Below, piece after piece: positions 45,351 to 54,133 of a stretch of DNA of 64,000 nt. The stretch is from positions 1,364,001 to 1,428,000 of the forward strand of contig CAVOKY010000007.1 in NCBI GenBank assembly GCA_963696645.1. The letters run 5' to 3'. The stretch is from JAMXLO01 sp963696645 (GTDB lineage: Bacteria; Pseudomonadota; Alphaproteobacteria; Acetobacterales; Acetobacteraceae). Numbering within the stretch: position 1 is the first letter of the stretch; every line of letters begins with the position of its first letter. A program made the position numbers and the translations under genes. The notes under the pieces were generated by a model. It did no database searches, was not told where the DNA came from, and saw only the letters and a list, made by a program, of their open reading frames with translations.

Positions 45351-45491
45351 GCCATACCTTCTTTTCGTTCACAACCGGCATTGATGCCGGCGTTTCACTC
45401 ATTCGTGAGGTTGAACACGAAAATTCTTATGCAATTGTGCCGCGCCATCCAGCCCGGGACTGGCTTCCGCGATATTCGACGGGAAAACCCG

Positions 45492-45851
45492 ATGCCGACA
45501 ATCCTGCTGGTCGAGGACGATCCCGCGGTCAGTCATGTCATCGAGGAGCATCTCGTTGAGGCAGGCTTCAACGTGATCGCCGCACCAAGTACCAAGCTGG
45601 CGATGGGTGTGTTCGGCCGCCAGCAAAACGTTGACCTGCTGCTGGTGGACCTGGTCATGCCTAGCGACGAACCCGATGGGCTGGCATTCGCGCATCAGGC
45701 AAGGGCGACAGTACCCGAGGTGTCCGTCATCTTCATCACCGGATACTATGGTTTCGTTGCGAAGTCTGGCGGACTACCCGGCCCGGTGCTGTACAAGCCG
45801 ATCGACCTTGAGATGCTGACGCGAGAGATCGATCTTCAGCTCAATACTTGA
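45492..45851 (+). CDS. Single-domain response regulator
   Basis: A 119-aa receiver domain: VEDDPAVSHVIEEHL (acidic pocket), the phospho-Asp in LLVDLVMPSDEPDGL, Thr in VIFITGYYG, Lys in VLYKPIDLEML. No output domain, like CheY or divisome-type single-domain regulators, so it probably relays phosphate or acts on a partner. The ATG at 45492 starts the domain; a longer frame upstream is unsupported. The nearby hybrid kinase (46.5-48.9 kb) is a candidate phospho-donor. Confidence 0.88.
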   Translation: MPTILLVEDDPAVSHVIEEHLVEAGFNVIAAPSTKLAMGVFGRQQNVDLLLVDLVMPSDEPDGLAFAHQARATVPEVSVIFITGYYGFVAKSGGLPGPVLYKPIDLEMLTREIDLQLNT

Positions 45852-45864
45852 TCGGCGGCAAATT

Positions 45865-46374
45865 CTACCCCCCGCGCGCGCGCCTGGCGCGCATCGGGGG
45901 TTTGCCACGACGTTTGGCCACCGGTTTGGCGGCAGGCTTGCCAGCCGGCGGCATTGCCTTGCGGCCAAGGCCGATCTTCTTCGCCAGCGACGAACGCACC
46001 TTGGCATAATTGGGCGCCACCATCGGGTAATCCGCCGACAAGCCCCAGCGAGTACGGTATTGCGCGGGCGTCATCTTGTATGACGTCATAAGATGCCGCT
46101 TCAGCATCTTGAGCTTCTTGCCATCCTCGAGACAGACGATGAAGTCGGGCCTGACAGATTGCTTGATCGGGACGGCGGGCACCGGCTTGTCCGCTTCGAC
46201 GGGTGCCTGACCCACACCACGGAGCGTTTGATACACGCGCTCGATCAGGGCGGGCAGCGCTTCGGCCTGCACGGAATTATGCTCAACATGGGCAGAAACA
46301 ATCTGGGCGGTAAGCCTCAGGACCGTTTCCGACGAGCCGCTCTCGACCATCGCAACTGCCTCGAATAATGCCAT
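45865..46374 (-). CDS. MucR/Ros family transcriptional regulator
   Basis: This 169-aa protein has SVRPDFIVCLEDGKKLKMLKRHLMTSYKMTPAQYRTRWGL, the zinc-finger-like DNA-binding core of MucR/Ros, in which the usual second Cys is Asp. An unusually long basic C-terminal tail of Arg and Lys follows. MucR proteins bind AT-rich DNA and act as global repressors of envelope, motility and cell-cycle genes in alphaproteobacteria. ATG 46374 keeps the helical N-terminal dimer region. Confidence 0.9.
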   Translation of the reverse strand: MALFEAVAMVESGSSETVLRLTAQIVSAHVEHNSVQAEALPALIERVYQTLRGVGQAPVEADKPVPAVPIKQSVRPDFIVCLEDGKKLKMLKRHLMTSYKMTPAQYRTRWGLSADYPMVAPNYAKVRSSLAKKIGLGRKAMPPAGKPAAKPVAKRRGKPPMRARRARGG

Positions 46375-46488
46375 TCCAGCTTCTCACTACAGCAATATTA
46401 CGGATTTTGCCAGTTGTTCGTGCGCCAGGGGAACCTGTGCTTGCAAGTAACGCAGAAATCTGGTCCGAGCGCGTCGCCGCACCCTGCT

Positions 46489-48894
46489 TCACACCGGCTG
46501 CGAGGTCTTGCGTCGCGCCGCGTCGCCGTCCTGCGCCAGCCCCAGAGCGGCGCGCAATGTCTCGGTCAACGTGCGCGTGAGGAATGGTTTCATCAGCACC
46601 CATCGCTCGCCGGCGATCACCGCGCCGTCGCCGCCGGTAAAGAACACCACGGGGACCGACGATCGCCGTATGCGCACGGCCTGTGCGAGTTCGACACCAT
46701 TCATGCCGGGCATGGCGTAATCCACCAGCAGCAGATCAAAATCCAGGCCACGATCGACCAGCCGTAGCGCTTCGCTGCCGCCATCGGCCATGGCAACCGC
46801 GAAGCCGTTCGCCGCCAGCATTGCGGCGATCGTCTCGCGGCACTCCACTTCATCGTCCACCACCAGGATCGTGCGATGCCATTGCGCGGCCGCCACCTGC
46901 TGCGGCTGCGGCTCGGGCTGAGCGGCATCCCCAATGCTCGATCCATCGTTCGCTGCCGGCGCCGCAGCAACCGCCGCGCGCGGGAACATCACACTTACCG
47001 TGGTGCCCGTGCCGATTGCGCTATCGAGCTGCAAACCGCCGCCGGACTGGCTGGCAACACCATAGACCTGGCTCAATCCAAGTCCTGACCCCTGCCCCGG
47101 CGGCTTGGTGGTGTAGAACGGCTCGAACGCATTGCGCATAACCTCCTCGGTCATTCCAGTGCCGGTGTCGGTCACCGCGACGACGACATAGTCACCCGAT
47201 GGCAGATCGGCGGTGCGGCCGTGCGGCCCCACGGTCGTGTTGGACGTTGTGATGGTCAGCGTACCTCCTTGCGGCATTGCGTCACGTGCGTTGATGGCCA
47301 GGTTCAGGATCACATGCTCGATCTGCACCGGATCGATCAGTGCCGGCCAAAGCTCACGGTCGAGTTTCGTTGTCACCCGGATTGTGCGGCCGAGTGTTGC
47401 ACGCAGCAGATCGCCGATGCCGCGCACCACCTTATTGAGGTCCACCAGTACCCATTCCAGCGTCTGCTTGCGTGAGAATGCCAGCAACTGACGTACCAGA
47501 TCGGCACCGCGACCGGCGGCCTGCAGGATCACCGCGAGACGGCGCGCATGCGTGGGATGCTCGGCCAATTGGTTGTGCAACATCTCGGCGTTGCCGCTGA
47601 TCGACACCAGCAGATTGTTGAAATCATGCGCGACGCCCGATGTCAGCCGTCCGACCGCCGCCATGGTCTGTGCCTGACGCAGCCGTTCCTCGGTCTGGTG
47701 ACGCGCCGTAACGTCGGTATACAGCGTGACAAAGCCGCCGCCTGGCAGCGGATTGCGGCGTATCTCCAGTTGCCGTCCGGTCGGACGCGGGCGCTCGATC
47801 GTCCCCATCGCCGCGCCGGCGCGCAGCAGTACCATGCGCCGTGCCACCTCCGCCTCGACATCGACCGGACCGAATTCGCCAGACCTGGCCTGCGCGCGCA
47901 GAATGTCCTCCATCGGCAGGCCGACACGCAGAATTTCCTCCGGCACCCCGGTGAATTCCGGGAAGTGCTGGTTCCACGCCATCAGACCCAGATTGCCATC
48001 GACCATCATGATGCCGTCGCTCATTCCGGTCAGCGTCGCTTCCAGAATGGCCCGCTCGCGCGTCAGCGATTCGTGCCGTCGCCGCGCCGCATGCTGCTCA
48101 CGCAGCAGTAAGGCCGCCATGAGCAGCACAACCAGCATAATGCCGCCGGAGAACAGCAGCGCATTGCGCTCCCACGCCACCGATGCGCTCATTGCCTCGG
48201 CACGATCGATGCCGGCCACTACCCTCAGTTGTCTATCCGGAACAGTCGTGAAAGCATAGACGCGGTCTGCGTTGTCCGGTCCGAACGGCCCCTCCCAACT
48301 GCCTTCGGCCGAGGACTGCATCGCCGCGAACATTGGCGTGTGAGCGATGTTGACCACGGTTGCCGATTGTGTCGGACCGGGCAGTGTCCATGCCTCGCCG
48401 TCCGGCACGCTGACCACGGCGATCATGCCATGCGTGCCCAGATCCACCTCCCGATAGAAACGCGCGAATGAGTTCGTGTCGTACGAAGCAGCGATCACGC
48501 CGGCAAATGAACCATCCGGATTGTCCAGTCGGCGAACCAGGTTGATCTGCCACAGGCGGGTAACCTGACCTTGCGTCAGGGAACCGACGAACATCTTGCC
48601 CTCGTCCGTGGGCAAGGATGCTTCATGGCGGAAATAATCACGGCTGCTGACATCGGTGCCGATGATCTCAGGACGAGTACTGGCGCGCACGGTTCCTTTC
48701 GAGTCTGCAATGAAGAGTTGCAGCGAAACATCATTGAGCACGACCGCCTGCCTGGACCGTGCCGCCAGATCGAAGCGCGCCGGATCACGCTGCCATTCGT
48801 ATTCGAGAATGCGCAGGGTCTGTTCGAGTGACAGCAGTTCCCGCCGCACCTGTTCCTCGAACCCACGTGCTTTGCCAAGCACCTCCGCCTGCAC
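46489..48894 (-). CDS. Hybrid histidine kinase with Cache sensor, PAS and receiver
   Basis: This 801-aa frame (from GTG 48894) encodes a periplasmic Cache-type sensor (LFIADSKGTVRASTRPE, DVSSRDYFRH), a second membrane helix (LLFSGGIMLVVLLMAALLL), PAS (ATLTGMSDGIMMVDGN), phospho-His in SGVAHDFNNLL, ATPase (NLAINARDAM, GSGLGLSQVYG) and a receiver (VVDDEVECRE; phospho-Asp in LLVDYAMPG). The first membrane helix (AAIIIAALLLIALVW) lies in frame UPSTREAM of GTG 48894, but no ATG, GTG or TTG precedes it before a stop. The real start may be a rare codon (ATA, ATC or CTG) or may have been lost by mutation. Stretch 48895-49242 otherwise shows no gene. Confidence 0.85.
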   Translation of the reverse strand: MQAEVLGKARGFEEQVRRELLSLEQTLRILEYEWQRDPARFDLAARSRQAVVLNDVSLQLFIADSKGTVRASTRPEIIGTDVSSRDYFRHEASLPTDEGKMFVGSLTQGQVTRLWQINLVRRLDNPDGSFAGVIAASYDTNSFARFYREVDLGTHGMIAVVSVPDGEAWTLPGPTQSATVVNIAHTPMFAAMQSSAEGSWEGPFGPDNADRVYAFTTVPDRQLRVVAGIDRAEAMSASVAWERNALLFSGGIMLVVLLMAALLLREQHAARRRHESLTRERAILEATLTGMSDGIMMVDGNLGLMAWNQHFPEFTGVPEEILRVGLPMEDILRAQARSGEFGPVDVEAEVARRMVLLRAGAAMGTIERPRPTGRQLEIRRNPLPGGGFVTLYTDVTARHQTEERLRQAQTMAAVGRLTSGVAHDFNNLLVSISGNAEMLHNQLAEHPTHARRLAVILQAAGRGADLVRQLLAFSRKQTLEWVLVDLNKVVRGIGDLLRATLGRTIRVTTKLDRELWPALIDPVQIEHVILNLAINARDAMPQGGTLTITTSNTTVGPHGRTADLPSGDYVVVAVTDTGTGMTEEVMRNAFEPFYTTKPPGQGSGLGLSQVYGVASQSGGGLQLDSAIGTGTTVSVMFPRAAVAAAPAANDGSSIGDAAQPEPQPQQVAAAQWHRTILVVDDEVECRETIAAMLAANGFAVAMADGGSEALRLVDRGLDFDLLLVDYAMPGMNGVELAQAVRIRRSSVPVVFFTGGDGAVIAGERWVLMKPFLTRTLTETLRAALGLAQDGDAARRKTSQPV

Positions 48895-49242
48895 GCGCGC
48901 ATGCGCCTCGGTGCGATGCGCGCGAATGGCGTCTCGCGCACCGTCCCAGACAAGTGCGATCAGTAGCAGCGCGGCGATGATGATCGCGGCCTGGCCGAGA
49001 CGGCGATAACCGTGGCCCGGGTCAGGTATTCCCCCGCGACCGTCGCCACGGATGTGACGGCTCTGGACGATTTAGCCCTCCTTATTAGGGTGCCCGCCAC
49101 CCCCCAATCAGTGCCGAGCCCCGGATTCCTTCCACTGATTTATCCCAAATCAATACGAAGCAGGGAAAAAACAATCGATCGAAAAGTCGCCCGTCCGTCG
49201 GGATCGTGCTACGTGGGCGACCAGCACTGCGGGAGGCGTCGC

Positions 49243-50283
49243 ATGACAGAAAATCGGCCGGCGACACGCTTCGGGCGGATCTATGCGCCCGATGACGCAT
49301 GGCTGGCGAAGGCGCCACAGGAACCGGTTCTCGATCCGGCGCTGCCGATTATTGATACGCATCATCACCTGTGGGATCGTCCAGATCATCGTTACTTGTT
49401 GCACGAATTGCTCGCAGACCTGCGAACTGGTCACAATGTGGTCGCCACCGTGTTTCTGCAGTGTCATTCGATGTATCGCGCCCATGGTCCCGAGGAACTG
49501 CGGCCGATCGGTGAAACCGAGTTCGTAGCCGGCATCGCCGCGATGAGCGACAGCGGCGGCTATGGCGCCCCGCGCATTGCCGCAGGGATCGTCGGCTACG
49601 CGGATCTGACGCTGGGCGACCGCGTGGAGGCGGTGCTCGAAGCGCAGATCAGAGCCGGCGGCGGACGGTTCCGCGGCGTGCGCCACTCCGGCAACTGGGA
49701 CGCTGATCCAATCATCGGCAATGGCGCGCCGGGACCGGACATCTATCGCCGCGCCGATTTCCGTGCCGGTTTGACACGTCTGAGCGCGCTCGGCCTATCG
49801 CTGGATGCATGGGTGTTTCATACACAACTTGTGGATGTAATAGATCTGGCGCGCGCGTTCCCCGGCACAAACATCATCATGGGCCATGTCGGCGGAGTAC
49901 TGGGTTACGGTCCGTATGCCGGCGCGCGCGACGAGGTGTTCGCGTCGTGGAAGGCGTCGGTGACGGAACTGGCGAAATGTCCGAACGTGACGATGAAACT
50001 GGGCGGCATGATGATGCGGGCTGCATTGTTCGACTACAAGGCAGCGGAACGTCCACCCTCGTCCGAGGAGCTTGCCAATTGGTGGCGGCCCTACATGGAA
50101 ACCTGCATCGAGTTGTTCGGCGCTGACCGATGCATGTTCGAGAGCAACTTTCCGGTGGAAAAGATGGGCATTGGCTGGGCGACCTTGTGGAACGCGTTCA
50201 AGCACATTGCCGCGGGCGCATCGGCGGATGAGAAGCTCGCAATGTTCAGCGGTACAGCGCGGCAAATCTATCGGTTGGAGTAA
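49243..50283 (+). CDS. Amidohydrolase 2 family protein
   Basis: This 346-aa TIM-barrel metal-dependent hydrolase has IIDTHHHLWDRPDHRYLL (metal-binding HxHH), the mid-barrel His in IIMGHVGG, and the Asp-containing FGADRCMFESNFPVEK near the end. The family includes 2-pyrone-4,6-dicarboxylate and related lactone or dicarboxylate hydrolases and ACMSD. Substrate unknown. ATG 49243 has GGGAGG about 7 bases upstream. The next gene, a methyltransferase, starts 8 bases after its stop. Confidence 0.88.
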   Translation: MTENRPATRFGRIYAPDDAWLAKAPQEPVLDPALPIIDTHHHLWDRPDHRYLLHELLADLRTGHNVVATVFLQCHSMYRAHGPEELRPIGETEFVAGIAAMSDSGGYGAPRIAAGIVGYADLTLGDRVEAVLEAQIRAGGGRFRGVRHSGNWDADPIIGNGAPGPDIYRRADFRAGLTRLSALGLSLDAWVFHTQLVDVIDLARAFPGTNIIMGHVGGVLGYGPYAGARDEVFASWKASVTELAKCPNVTMKLGGMMMRAALFDYKAAERPPSSEELANWWRPYMETCIELFGADRCMFESNFPVEKMGIGWATLWNAFKHIAAGASADEKLAMFSGTARQIYRLE

Positions 50284-50290
50284 CACAGCG

Positions 50291-51067
50291 ATGAGCGACG
50301 CAGGCCACCAGGAACGTATCCTGGATCAGTTCACCCGCCAGGCGATGCCGTTCAGCACGGCAAACACCATCACCGATGCCAATGCGCTGCGCATGATCGT
50401 GGCGGCGGCAGCACCGAGACCGAGCGACACCGTGCTTGACGTTGCCTGCGGTGGCGGCATCGTCGTGTGTGCCTTTGCGCCCGAGGTGAAGCATGCGACC
50501 GGGATCGACATGACACCCGCCATGCTGGACCGCGCGCGTGCGCTTGCCGCCGAGAGGAGCATTACGAATGTATCGTGGGATCGCGGCGATGTCGGATCCC
50601 TGCCCTATGCGGACGGCACGTTCGATGTCGTGGTGACGCGGTTTTCCATGCACCATTTCCTCGATCCGATCGCGGTGCTGCGCGAGATGGTGCGGGTGTG
50701 CAAGCCGGGCGGTCGTGTGGTCGTGGTGGACATGTACGCATCGGGGGATCCCGCGAAGGCTGCGGAATGGAACCGCCTGGAGAAGCTGCGCGATCCGTCG
50801 CATGTGCGATGCCTGACGTTGACCGAGCTCAAGGGACTGTTCGGACGCGTGGGATTGCCGGAGGCGCGGGCGAGCCATTACGAACTGCGCGACGAAGTGC
50901 AAAACCTGCTGCGCCGTTCGTTCCCGAATCCCGGTGACGACTTGAAGATCATCGAGATGTTCGCTGCATCGGCCGAGGATGGCCGGCTGGGCATTCCGGT
51001 GCGCCGCGATGGAGATCAGCTCAACTACGCGTATCAGGTCGCCATTCTGGCTGCGCCGCGGCAGTAA
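50291..51067 (+). CDS. Class I SAM-dependent methyltransferase
   Basis: This 258-aa protein has the SAM-binding motif TVLDVACGGGIVVCAF, then IDMTPAMLDRARAL, and motif RFSMHHFLDPIAVLREM; GRVVVVDMY ends the core. The style is that of the UbiE/Methyltransf_11 group, which methylates small molecules. Tightly spaced behind the amidohydrolase and before a second methyltransferase of a different kind; substrate unknown. Confidence 0.88.
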   Translation: MSDAGHQERILDQFTRQAMPFSTANTITDANALRMIVAAAAPRPSDTVLDVACGGGIVVCAFAPEVKHATGIDMTPAMLDRARALAAERSITNVSWDRGDVGSLPYADGTFDVVVTRFSMHHFLDPIAVLREMVRVCKPGGRVVVVDMYASGDPAKAAEWNRLEKLRDPSHVRCLTLTELKGLFGRVGLPEARASHYELRDEVQNLLRRSFPNPGDDLKIIEMFAASAEDGRLGIPVRRDGDQLNYAYQVAILAAPRQ

Positions 51068-51121
51068 TTACGGATCATGCCGGTCACCGCAGCAGGCGCA
51101 TTACCTGGGAGATCTTGCAGG

Positions 51122-51988
51122 ATGACAGCAGAAGCCCCGAACGCGAACGAGGCCATGCGGCACTACTGGAACACGGTTGCCGGCCCACGTTGGGTCGCCA
51201 GCCCCGGATTCAGGGAGCGGCGCAATCACGAAAGTCTCGCGCTGCTGCTCGCTTGTCTGAGGCTCACCGGGGGTGAGCGCGTGCTCGAAATCGGCTGCGG
51301 CACCGGCGCGGTAACCGTGCCTCTGGCACATGCGGTCGGTGAGCGTGGTCGCGTCGTCGCTGTCGACATCGCCGAGCCGATGCTCGCGGCCTGTCAGCAG
51401 CGGGTCGGCGAGAGCGGGTTGCACAATGTCACGCTGCTGCTCGGAGACGTGCAGGTGATGACGTTCGAGCGCGCCACATTCGATATCGCGACGTCGCGCA
51501 TGGGCGTCATGTTCTTCGCCGACCCGGTGGCGGCCTTTCGCAACATCGGCGACGCGCTGAAACCGGGCGGTCGCATGATCTTCGCCTGCTGGGCACCGCT
51601 GGCGGAGAACCGGCACTGGCTGATCTCCTACGACATCGCGCTCCGCCACTTGGGGCAGCCGGCACCGTCAACCGATCACGAACCTGGGCCACTCGCCTTT
51701 GCAGACCCCGACTACATAAATCGGATTCTATCGGCGGCTGGGTTCGCCGACATCACGGTCGAGCGGGCACATCCGACAATCATCGGCGGCAGCCCAGAGG
51801 AAGAAGCACGACAGGCGCTGATGATGGGACCGACGGCCAGGCTTATCGAAGCGAAGCAGCCCACTGAGACGATCCGTCAATTGATCGCCGATGAGATTGC
51901 AGCAGCGTTCGCTGCCGAAGCCAGTTCCGGCCCGATCCGCCTGCCGGCCACCATCTTTCTGGTCACCGCTCGCCGTCCGGCCCGTTGA
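51122..51988 (+). CDS. Class I SAM-dependent methyltransferase
   Basis: This 288-aa protein has RVLEIGCGTGAVTVPLAHAV, AVDIAEPMLAACQQRV and ATSRMGVMFFADPVAAFRNI, and the RMIFACWAPL strand after it. Resembles Methyltransf_25/11 proteins acting on phospholipids or secondary metabolites. It lies 54 bases after the previous methyltransferase. The two share little beyond the fold, so they are not a recent duplication. Confidence 0.87.
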   Translation: MTAEAPNANEAMRHYWNTVAGPRWVASPGFRERRNHESLALLLACLRLTGGERVLEIGCGTGAVTVPLAHAVGERGRVVAVDIAEPMLAACQQRVGESGLHNVTLLLGDVQVMTFERATFDIATSRMGVMFFADPVAAFRNIGDALKPGGRMIFACWAPLAENRHWLISYDIALRHLGQPAPSTDHEPGPLAFADPDYINRILSAAGFADITVERAHPTIIGGSPEEEARQALMMGPTARLIEAKQPTETIRQLIADEIAAAFAAEASSGPIRLPATIFLVTARRPAR

Positions 51989-52064
51989 GCCGCCATCGGG
52001 CGGCCCGACAAAGATCTGACCCATGCGGTAGCATCACCCGCGTCAGAGACAGAGGGAGGCAAAC

Positions 52065-52571
52065 ATGACCTTGGAAGTGCGCCGGATCGTCACGGGCCAT
52101 GATGCGGCTGGCAAAGCCATTGTCGCATCGGATGAGCAAATGATCGGTACCGTCCGACCCGGACGCGCAGGGATTGCGCGCTGCGAGATCTGGTCCACGG
52201 ACCGGATGCCGGTGGACAACTCCGATGCGGCCGTCGCCGAGCAGCGGCGCGGGTTCGTAGTCCGGCACAATTACGTCGGGTCCGGTCAGGGGACGGTGGT
52301 GCGCATCACTGAATTTGCGCCAGGTTCACCCAAGTTCATGCATCGCACAGAGACGCTGGATTATGCCATCCTGCTGTCAGGCGAATGCGACCTGGAACTG
52401 GATGACGGCGCCACGGTTCACCTCGTGCAAGGCGATATTGTGGTGCAGCGCGGCACCATGCATGCGTGGGTCAACAACGGCACGCAGCCCTGCGTGTTTG
52501 CGTTCGTGCTGATCGACGCCGAACCGGCAGAGGCAGGTGGGCAGAGTCTGCGGACGCACTATCCGACGTGA
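52065..52571 (+). CDS. Cupin-domain protein
   Basis: A 168-aa single cupin: motif 1 around FMHRTETLDYAILLSGECDLELDDG (metal-type His/Glu pattern) and motif 2 around GDIVVQRGTMHAWVN, with the conserved Gly and His. Sizes and motifs fit small oxygen- or isomerase-type cupins. The two methyltransferase genes precede it on the same strand, 76 bases away; a shared pathway is possible but not shown. Confidence 0.85.
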   Translation: MTLEVRRIVTGHDAAGKAIVASDEQMIGTVRPGRAGIARCEIWSTDRMPVDNSDAAVAEQRRGFVVRHNYVGSGQGTVVRITEFAPGSPKFMHRTETLDYAILLSGECDLELDDGATVHLVQGDIVVQRGTMHAWVNNGTQPCVFAFVLIDAEPAEAGGQSLRTHYPT

Positions 52572-52620
52572 GCGCGGCCAGGCATGATTGTGTCCCCTGC
52601 GATACACGCTGCGTGCAGCG

Positions 52621-53328
52621 CTATCCCAGATAAGCCCGTCGCACCCGCTCGTCGTCCAGCAGCTCACGACCCGGACCGTCCAGCACGATTCGGCCGCTCT
52701 CCAGCACGTAGCCATGATCGGCGATGCCCAGCGCCATCGGCGCATTCTGCTCCACCAGCAGTATCGTCACACCCTGCGCGTTGATGCTGCGGATCGTTTC
52801 GAACACCTGCTGCACCAGCATCGGGGCAAGCCCCATGCTCGGTTCGTCCATCAGCAAAACGCGCGGCCTCGCCATCAGCGCGCGCGCGGCGGCCAGCATC
52901 TGCTGCTCGCCGCCCGACAGCGTCCCCGCTACCTGCTTCAGCCGCTCCCTCAATCGCGGAAACAGCGTCATCATCTGCTCCTTGTCATCCGCGATCGCGC
53001 GGCGGTCGTGCCGCGTGAAAGCACCCATCTCCAGATTCTCGTCCACCGTCAAGCGGCCGAAAATACGTCGGCCCTCCGGCACATGCACCACGCCGATCGC
53101 CGCGATTTCATGCGCGCCGAGGCCAGCGAGCGGCCGACCGTCAAACCGGATCGCACCTTGGCGCGGGTGCAACAGTCCGCTGATCGCGCGCAACGTGGTG
53201 GACTTGCCGGCGCCATTGCCGCCGACCAGCGTAACGATCTGCCGCTCCTGTACGGCGAGTGAAATGCCCTTCAGCGCTTCGATCTTGTCGTAGAATACAT
53301 GGATATCGTCGATTTCCAGCAGCGCCAT
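52621..53328 (-). CDS. livF: Branched-chain amino acid ABC transporter ATP-binding protein
   Basis: This 235-aa ABC ATPase has Walker A GGNGAGKST, signature LSGGEQQML, Walker B VLLMDEPSMGLAP and H-loop. The size and the GRRIFGRLTVDENLEMG block mark LivF. ATG 53328 has GAGG about 6 bases upstream; a GTG at 53340 overlaps the livG stop. Last gene of a five-gene importer operon. Confidence 0.95.
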   Translation of the reverse strand: MALLEIDDIHVFYDKIEALKGISLAVQERQIVTLVGGNGAGKSTTLRAISGLLHPRQGAIRFDGRPLAGLGAHEIAAIGVVHVPEGRRIFGRLTVDENLEMGAFTRHDRRAIADDKEQMMTLFPRLRERLKQVAGTLSGGEQQMLAAARALMARPRVLLMDEPSMGLAPMLVQQVFETIRSINAQGVTILLVEQNAPMALGIADHGYVLESGRIVLDGPGRELLDDERVRRAYLG

Positions 53329-53336
53329 CGCCCGCC

Positions 53337-54125
53337 TCACGCCGCCGCCGGCTTTGCCGATTTGCCGAGATAGGCTTCGATCACCGCGGGATCCTGCTGC
53401 ACCAACTCGGGCTTGTCGTCGGCGATCTTCACGCCGTGATCCAGTACCGTCACCTGGTCCGACATCGACATCACCACGCGCATCTGGTGCTCGATCAGCA
53501 TGATGGTGATGCCGAATCGTGCGCGCACCTGCTGGATAAATTCCATCATCTCGGATGTTTCGTGCGGATTCATGCCTGCGGTCGGTTCATCGAGCAGCAG
53601 CAGTTTCGGCCTGGTGGCCAGCGCACGACCGATCTCCAGCCGACGCTGTTCGCCATAGGCGAGATTGCGCGCCAGCATGTCACCGCGCCCGCGCAGGCCG
53701 ACGAACTGCAGCAGGCGAAGTGCCTCTTCGTGCGCCGCCCGTTCGTCCCGCATGGTGTGCGGCGTGCGCAATACCGCACCCCACCAGGTGGAGCGCAAAT
53801 GCAGATGCATCCCTACCAGCAGGTTCTCCAGCGCCGTTATGTTGCGGAACAGCCGGATGTTCTGATAGGTGCGGCTGATCCCGGCAGCCGCCACGCGATC
53901 CGGCGTCAGCCCGTCGACCCGCTGGCCGGCAAACCACACCTCGCCATCTGACGGCCGCAGGTTCTGCGTGATGCAGTTGAACACTGTGGTTTTGCCGGCG
54001 CCGTTGGGACCGATCACGCTGTGGATGCTGCCCTCCTGCACCGTCAGTTCCAGATCCGCGATTGCCACCAGCCCGCCGAAACGCATGGTCAGGTGATTGC
54101 ATTGCAACAGCGGAACCTCTGCCAT
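53337..54125 (-). CDS. livG: Branched-chain amino acid ABC transporter ATP-binding protein
   Basis: This 262-aa ABC ATPase has Walker A GPNGAGKTT, the LivG-specific RTYQNIRLFRNITALENLLVGMH, signature NLAYGEQRRLEIGRA, and Walker B LLLLDEPTAGMNP. ATG 54125 chosen with AGG about 7 bases before it; ATG 54140 overlaps the end of livM. Pairs with LivF to power the permeases. Confidence 0.95.
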   Translation of the reverse strand: MAEVPLLQCNHLTMRFGGLVAIADLELTVQEGSIHSVIGPNGAGKTTVFNCITQNLRPSDGEVWFAGQRVDGLTPDRVAAAGISRTYQNIRLFRNITALENLLVGMHLHLRSTWWGAVLRTPHTMRDERAAHEEALRLLQFVGLRGRGDMLARNLAYGEQRRLEIGRALATRPKLLLLDEPTAGMNPHETSEMMEFIQQVRARFGITIMLIEHQMRVVMSMSDQVTVLDHGVKIADDKPELVQQDPAVIEAYLGKSAKPAAA

Positions 54126-54133
54126 TGGCGTGC

